NCBI GenBank assembly: GCA_030066015.1 | Contig: JASJCL010000040.1 | Span: 1 to 36,153 of the forward strand | DNA from: Desulfosarcinaceae bacterium | GTDB taxonomy: Bacteria; Desulfobacterota; Desulfobacteria; Desulfobacterales; Desulfosarcinaceae | Reading direction: 5' to 3' | DNA: 36,153 bases | Shown: positions 33,120 through 36,153 of the stretch, one piece after another | How positions within the stretch are numbered: position 1 is the first letter of the stretch | Layout: every line of letters starts with the position of its first letter | The notes under the pieces: generated by a model | The model's input: only the letters and a program-made list of their open reading frames with translations | The model's database searches: none | What the model was told of the DNA's origin: nothing | Position numbers and translations under genes: made by a program

Positions 33120-34194
33120 GCGCTACAGCACCTATCGGCGCAACTCCCGCGAAGCGGGCCAGGCCAAGTGCTTCGACGACCGCCAGCGCAGCGAGGCGGC
33201 CTTTGACGCCAAGGACCGGGGCACGCGCAGGGTGCCCCTGGAGGAGATCACCGGCAGCGTCGGCCGCTACCAGGATTTTGACCGCCAATTTCGGCCCAAA
33301 TCCCACATGCCTTCGGACCGGCTGGAGCAGATCCGCGCCGCCATGAAGCGCGGTAAGCGGATGCCGCCCGTCAAACTCTACCAGATCAAGGATGAATACT
33401 ACGTCGTCGACGGCCACCATCGGGTCGCCGTCGCGCGGGAATTGGGGCTGACAGAGATCGCCGGTCGGGTGATCGAGTTCATGCCCTCGGCGGACACGCT
33501 CGAAAATGCGCTCTACTGCGAGCGGGCGGCCTTTGCCGAGGTCACCGGACTGGCAGAAAAGATCATCCTCACCGAACTGGGCCACTACCCCTATCTGATC
33601 CGACAGATCCGCGACCACCAGCGCTATCTCCGGCGCGAGAGCGACGCCCAATGGACCCTGGCAGAGGCAGCGCGGGACTGGTACGACACCATCTACACAC
33701 CCATGGCGGCCCTCATCGAAAAGGGCAACCTTCTGACCTCCTTTCCCGAGCGGACCATGGCCGATCTTTACACCTACATGGCCTTTCACCAATGGGAGCT
33801 GGGTCGCCGACGGCGCTACGGGCTCGGCATCGACGAACTGATTCCCAAAAGCATGGAGGCGTTTCGCACCAAAATGGCTGGCAAAAAACGATCCGATTAT
33901 CCGGAGATGCTGCGGGGTATCGTGGCCTTCATCCTCATGCACGTAGAGGCCCGCCACGAGGAACGCCTCATCGAGAAACTCTACGCCCTTCCCGAAGTGA
34001 CCGAAGTGCATGCCGTCCACGGCGCCGTGGATATGTTGGTCAAGATCCAATTGACCCGCGATCTGCTCACTTCGGATGCCGAGGTGATCGGCCATTTCAT
34101 CAGCGACAAGGTCCGCCGCATCAACGGTGTGCGCTCCACGCAGACCCTCATTCCGGGGATCTCGCGGGTCAAACCCGTCGCGCCGCCGGCGTGA
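33100..34194 (+). CDS. ParB-like N-terminal domain protein with C-terminal Lrp/AsnC-type RAM domain
   Basis: The 364-residue protein has a ParB/Srx-like domain at about 50-125 (RMPPVKLYQI, then VVDGHHRVAVARELG). A helical middle region (about 140-280) is unrecognised. The C-terminal segment (LPEVTEVHAVHGAVDMLVKI to GVRSTQTLI) has the pattern of the RAM effector-binding domain of Lrp/AsnC proteins. No classic HTH is visible, so it may not be a DNA regulator. Two starts are possible, 33076 and 33100, both inside the end of the metallophosphoesterase gene; I prefer 33100 because a GAGAT sits before it. It is probably co-transcribed with that gene. Confidence 0.72.
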   Translation: MVDKLIERYSTYRRNSREAGQAKCFDDRQRSEAAFDAKDRGTRRVPLEEITGSVGRYQDFDRQFRPKSHMPSDRLEQIRAAMKRGKRMPPVKLYQIKDEYYVVDGHHRVAVARELGLTEIAGRVIEFMPSADTLENALYCERAAFAEVTGLAEKIILTELGHYPYLIRQIRDHQRYLRRESDAQWTLAEAARDWYDTIYTPMAALIEKGNLLTSFPERTMADLYTYMAFHQWELGRRRRYGLGIDELIPKSMEAFRTKMAGKKRSDYPEMLRGIVAFILMHVEARHEERLIEKLYALPEVTEVHAVHGAVDMLVKIQLTRDLLTSDAEVIGHFISDKVRRINGVRSTQTLIPGISRVKPVAPPA

Positions 34195-34315
34195 CCGGCC
34201 GTCGCCCGGTGGTGCGCGGGGAGACCCGTCCGCCCGCGTTTACAATCGGTCGGTGCTGTGTTAAGGCCATGCACCAACCCACCTGAAAGACCAACAATTG
34301 CACGTGAGGAAGCAG

Positions 34316-35986
34316 ATGACCACTGAACGCGAAAGCATCGAGTTTGACGTCCTGATCGTCGGCGGCGGACCGGCCGGGCTGGCCACCGCCATCCAACTGG
34401 CCCAGGCCGCCCAGGCGGCCAATATGGAGCTGGAGGTGGCCCTTATCGACAAGGGTGCCGAGATCGGCGCCCACGAGGTCAGCGGCGCCATCCTCAACCC
34501 CATCGCCCTGGCCGAGCTGATTCCCGACTACGCCCAGCAGGAGTGCCCCATCGAGGCCACGGTGCGGGCCGACGGCTTCTACTTCCTCACCGCCGACAAG
34601 GCCTTTCGCCTGCCGCTGACCCCCAGACCGATGCGCAACGAGGGCATGCACGTGATCAGTCTGGCGCGCTTCACCCGCTGGCTGGGGGATCGGGCCGAGG
34701 CGCTGGGGGTCAACATCTTCCCGGGTTTCGCCGGCACCGACGTGCTGTACGACGAGAGCGGCCGGCGCGTCACGGGGGTGACCACCGGCGACAAGGGCCT
34801 GGGGCATGACGGCCAGCCCAAGGCCAATTTCGAGGCGGGCATCGACATTCTCGCCAAGGTGACGGTCTTCGCCGAAGGCGCCCGGGGCAGCCTGACCGAG
34901 ACGGTCGCCAAGAAGCTGCGCCTCTACGCCGGCAAACTGCCCGCTGTCTTTGAAACCGGCATCAAAGAGGTGCTCCTACTACCGGAAGACAATGCCTTCG
35001 CCCAGCAGCCGGCCAACGACATGCACTTCATGGGCTACCCCCTGCCTCTGGACACCCCCGGCGGCGGCTTCCTTTACGAGATGGGCAGCGGCAAAGTGGC
35101 CATCGGCTACCTCACCGGGCTGTGCTACGACGATCCCCAGGTGGATCCCTACGACGCTTTCATCCAGTTCAAGCAGCACCCCTTCATCCACCAGCTCATT
35201 GCCGGGGGCAAGGTGATCGAACAGGGCGCCCGCACCGTCACCACCGGTGGCCTCTACACCATGCCCAAGCTGGCCGTGGACGGGGGCCTCTTCGTGGGCG
35301 GCTGTGCCGGCATCCACAACACCCCGGCCCTCAAGGGGGTCCACCTGGCCATGAAGTCCGGCATGCTGGCCGCCGACGCCATCATCGAAGCTCTCTCCGG
35401 GGAGCGCAGCGACGCCGCCAGTCTGGCCCGCTATGCCGAGCTGGTGAAGCAAAGCTGGATCCAGTGCGAACTGGAGGAGGGGCGCAACACGGCCGCCGCC
35501 CTGGCCAAGCCGTCGCCCATCAAGTTTCTCCACCTGGGGGCCCAGTACTTCACCGGCGGCAAGGGGCTCCGCGAACGGCTCCCCCTGGAGGCGGACAAGG
35601 ACACCCTGCGCCACCACCAGGAGATCGCCTTTCCCTTTCAGCCCGTGGCCAAGGAGAGTTACGACGGGGAGCTTATGGTGGACAAGCTCACCGGCGTCTA
35701 CCTGGGCAAGGTGATGCACCGCGAGGACCAGCCCTCCCACCTGGTGGTCCACGACACCGATCTGTGCGTCACCCGCTGCTGGGAGACCTATCGCAGCCCC
35801 TGCACGCGTTTCTGCCCGGGCAAGGTCTACGAGATCGTCCAGGATCCCAAGACCCTCGATCGCTCCCTCAAGCTCAACCCCTCCAACTGCTTCCACTGCA
35901 AGACCTGCGACATCAAGGACCCCTTCGCCAACATCACCTGGACCTGCCCCGAAGGGGGCGAGGGGCCCAACTACAGCCAGGTCTGA
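34316..35986 (+). CDS. Electron transfer flavoprotein:quinone oxidoreductase
   Basis: The 556-residue protein is a full-length ETF-QO: the FAD-binding GGGPAGLA near the N-terminus, the quinone-binding central region (VGGCAGIHNTPALKGVHLAM) and a C-terminal [4Fe-4S] domain with the motif NCFHCKTCDIKDP and TWTCPEGG. It passes electrons from acyl-CoA dehydrogenases via ETF to the membrane quinone pool, so it serves beta-oxidation of the fatty acids handled elsewhere in the window. The ATG at 34316 follows GAGGAA by seven bases; an upstream TTG is not needed. No etfAB genes are adjacent. A strong hairpin follows. Confidence 0.95.
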   Translation: MTTERESIEFDVLIVGGGPAGLATAIQLAQAAQAANMELEVALIDKGAEIGAHEVSGAILNPIALAELIPDYAQQECPIEATVRADGFYFLTADKAFRLPLTPRPMRNEGMHVISLARFTRWLGDRAEALGVNIFPGFAGTDVLYDESGRRVTGVTTGDKGLGHDGQPKANFEAGIDILAKVTVFAEGARGSLTETVAKKLRLYAGKLPAVFETGIKEVLLLPEDNAFAQQPANDMHFMGYPLPLDTPGGGFLYEMGSGKVAIGYLTGLCYDDPQVDPYDAFIQFKQHPFIHQLIAGGKVIEQGARTVTTGGLYTMPKLAVDGGLFVGGCAGIHNTPALKGVHLAMKSGMLAADAIIEALSGERSDAASLARYAELVKQSWIQCELEEGRNTAAALAKPSPIKFLHLGAQYFTGGKGLRERLPLEADKDTLRHHQEIAFPFQPVAKESYDGELMVDKLTGVYLGKVMHREDQPSHLVVHDTDLCVTRCWETYRSPCTRFCPGKVYEIVQDPKTLDRSLKLNPSNCFHCKTCDIKDPFANITWTCPEGGEGPNYSQV

Positions 35987-36015
35987 TCTATACCAACTAA
36001 AGCCATCTCAGTGAT

Positions 36016-36046
36016 GCCGCCCGGTTTTCCATTCCGGGCGGCATTT
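36016..36046 (+). terminator. Strong hairpin after the ETF-QO gene
   Basis: GCCGCCCGG (36016-36024) and CCGGGCGGC (36034-36042) form a perfect 9-bp GC stem with a nine-base loop, 30 bp after the stop. The tail ATTTGCC has only a short T-run, so termination is likely but not ideal. The remaining bases to 36153 contain no recognised feature. Confidence 0.7.
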
Positions 36047-36153
36047 GCCCATATCGCTGCAAGTCCCTCACCGTCACCGTCCGCGTTCGCCTGAAGCGCT
36101 GAACGCTGCGCTTATCCCACCCAAAGCATTGCCCCTGAAGAGCCGGTACACGG

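Noticed and set aside
33067-35896. Long minus-strand frames opposite the ParB-like and ETF-QO genes
   Set aside because: They mirror strong plus-strand genes in GC-rich DNA and show no motifs.
1-36153. tRNA, rRNA, CRISPR array, insertion sequence or attachment sites
   Set aside because: None was seen: no spaced direct repeats, no transposase or integrase motifs and no tRNA-like cloverleaf noticed by eye. A covariance-model scan would settle the RNA genes.

Overview
The window reads as a chromosomal segment of an anaerobic, lipid-metabolising bacterium. The best guess is a sulfate-reducer-like member of the Desulfobacterota. The guess rests on a tungsten-type aldehyde:ferredoxin oxidoreductase, a lone [4Fe-4S] ferredoxin, ETF:quinone oxidoreductase, Fe-type alcohol dehydrogenases with SCP2 domains and a C_GCAxxG_C_C protein. 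It is an inference, because the window holds no rRNA or other phylogenetic marker. I see no tRNA, rRNA, CRISPR array, insertion sequence or phage gene.

Region 1 (about 0.3-20.1 kb) is a neutral-lipid/fatty-aldehyde island. It holds a WS/DGAT wax ester synthase, an Fe-alcohol dehydrogenase fused to an SCP2 lipid-binding domain, a patatin lipase next to an FFLEELY-motif protein, and a divergently transcribed PhaR regulator and phasin. A rightward run follows: ferredoxin, two tandem ~690-residue proteins whose C-terminal halves match cyanobacterial acyl-ACP reductase (AAR), an alpha/beta hydrolase, a second Fe-alcohol dehydrogenase, a free SCP2 protein, aldehyde:ferredoxin oxidoreductase, a small coiled-coil protein and a long-chain acyl-CoA synthetase. 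The proposed chemistry is: fatty acid to acyl thioester (synthetase); thioester to fatty aldehyde (AAR-like proteins); aldehyde to alcohol (Fe-ADH, with SCP2 presenting the lipid); alcohol plus acyl-CoA to wax ester (WS/DGAT). The aldehyde oxidoreductase would interconvert acid and aldehyde through ferredoxin, the hydrolases would mobilise esters, and the phasin-like proteins would coat granules or droplets. The first AAR-like protein keeps the catalytic cysteine (Cys615); in the second the aligned residue is glycine (Gly615). The step assignments are inference from families and gene order.

Region 2 (20.4-25.2 kb) holds a SAM methyltransferase and C_GCAxxG_C_C gene pair divergent from a LysR regulator, then a three-domain regulator (KaiC-like domain without a P-loop lysine, XRE HTH, cupin) and a PP-loop ATPase with an NFACT-R-like C-terminus.

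Region 3 (25.2-36.15 kb) is visibly more GC-rich. It holds an RND efflux pump with its adaptor behind a good sigma70-type promoter overlapped by dyads, a small membrane protein, a DMT-family exporter, a DUF218/ElyC-like protein, a metallophosphoesterase, a ParB-like/RAM-domain fusion and ETF:quinone oxidoreductase, ending in a strong hairpin.
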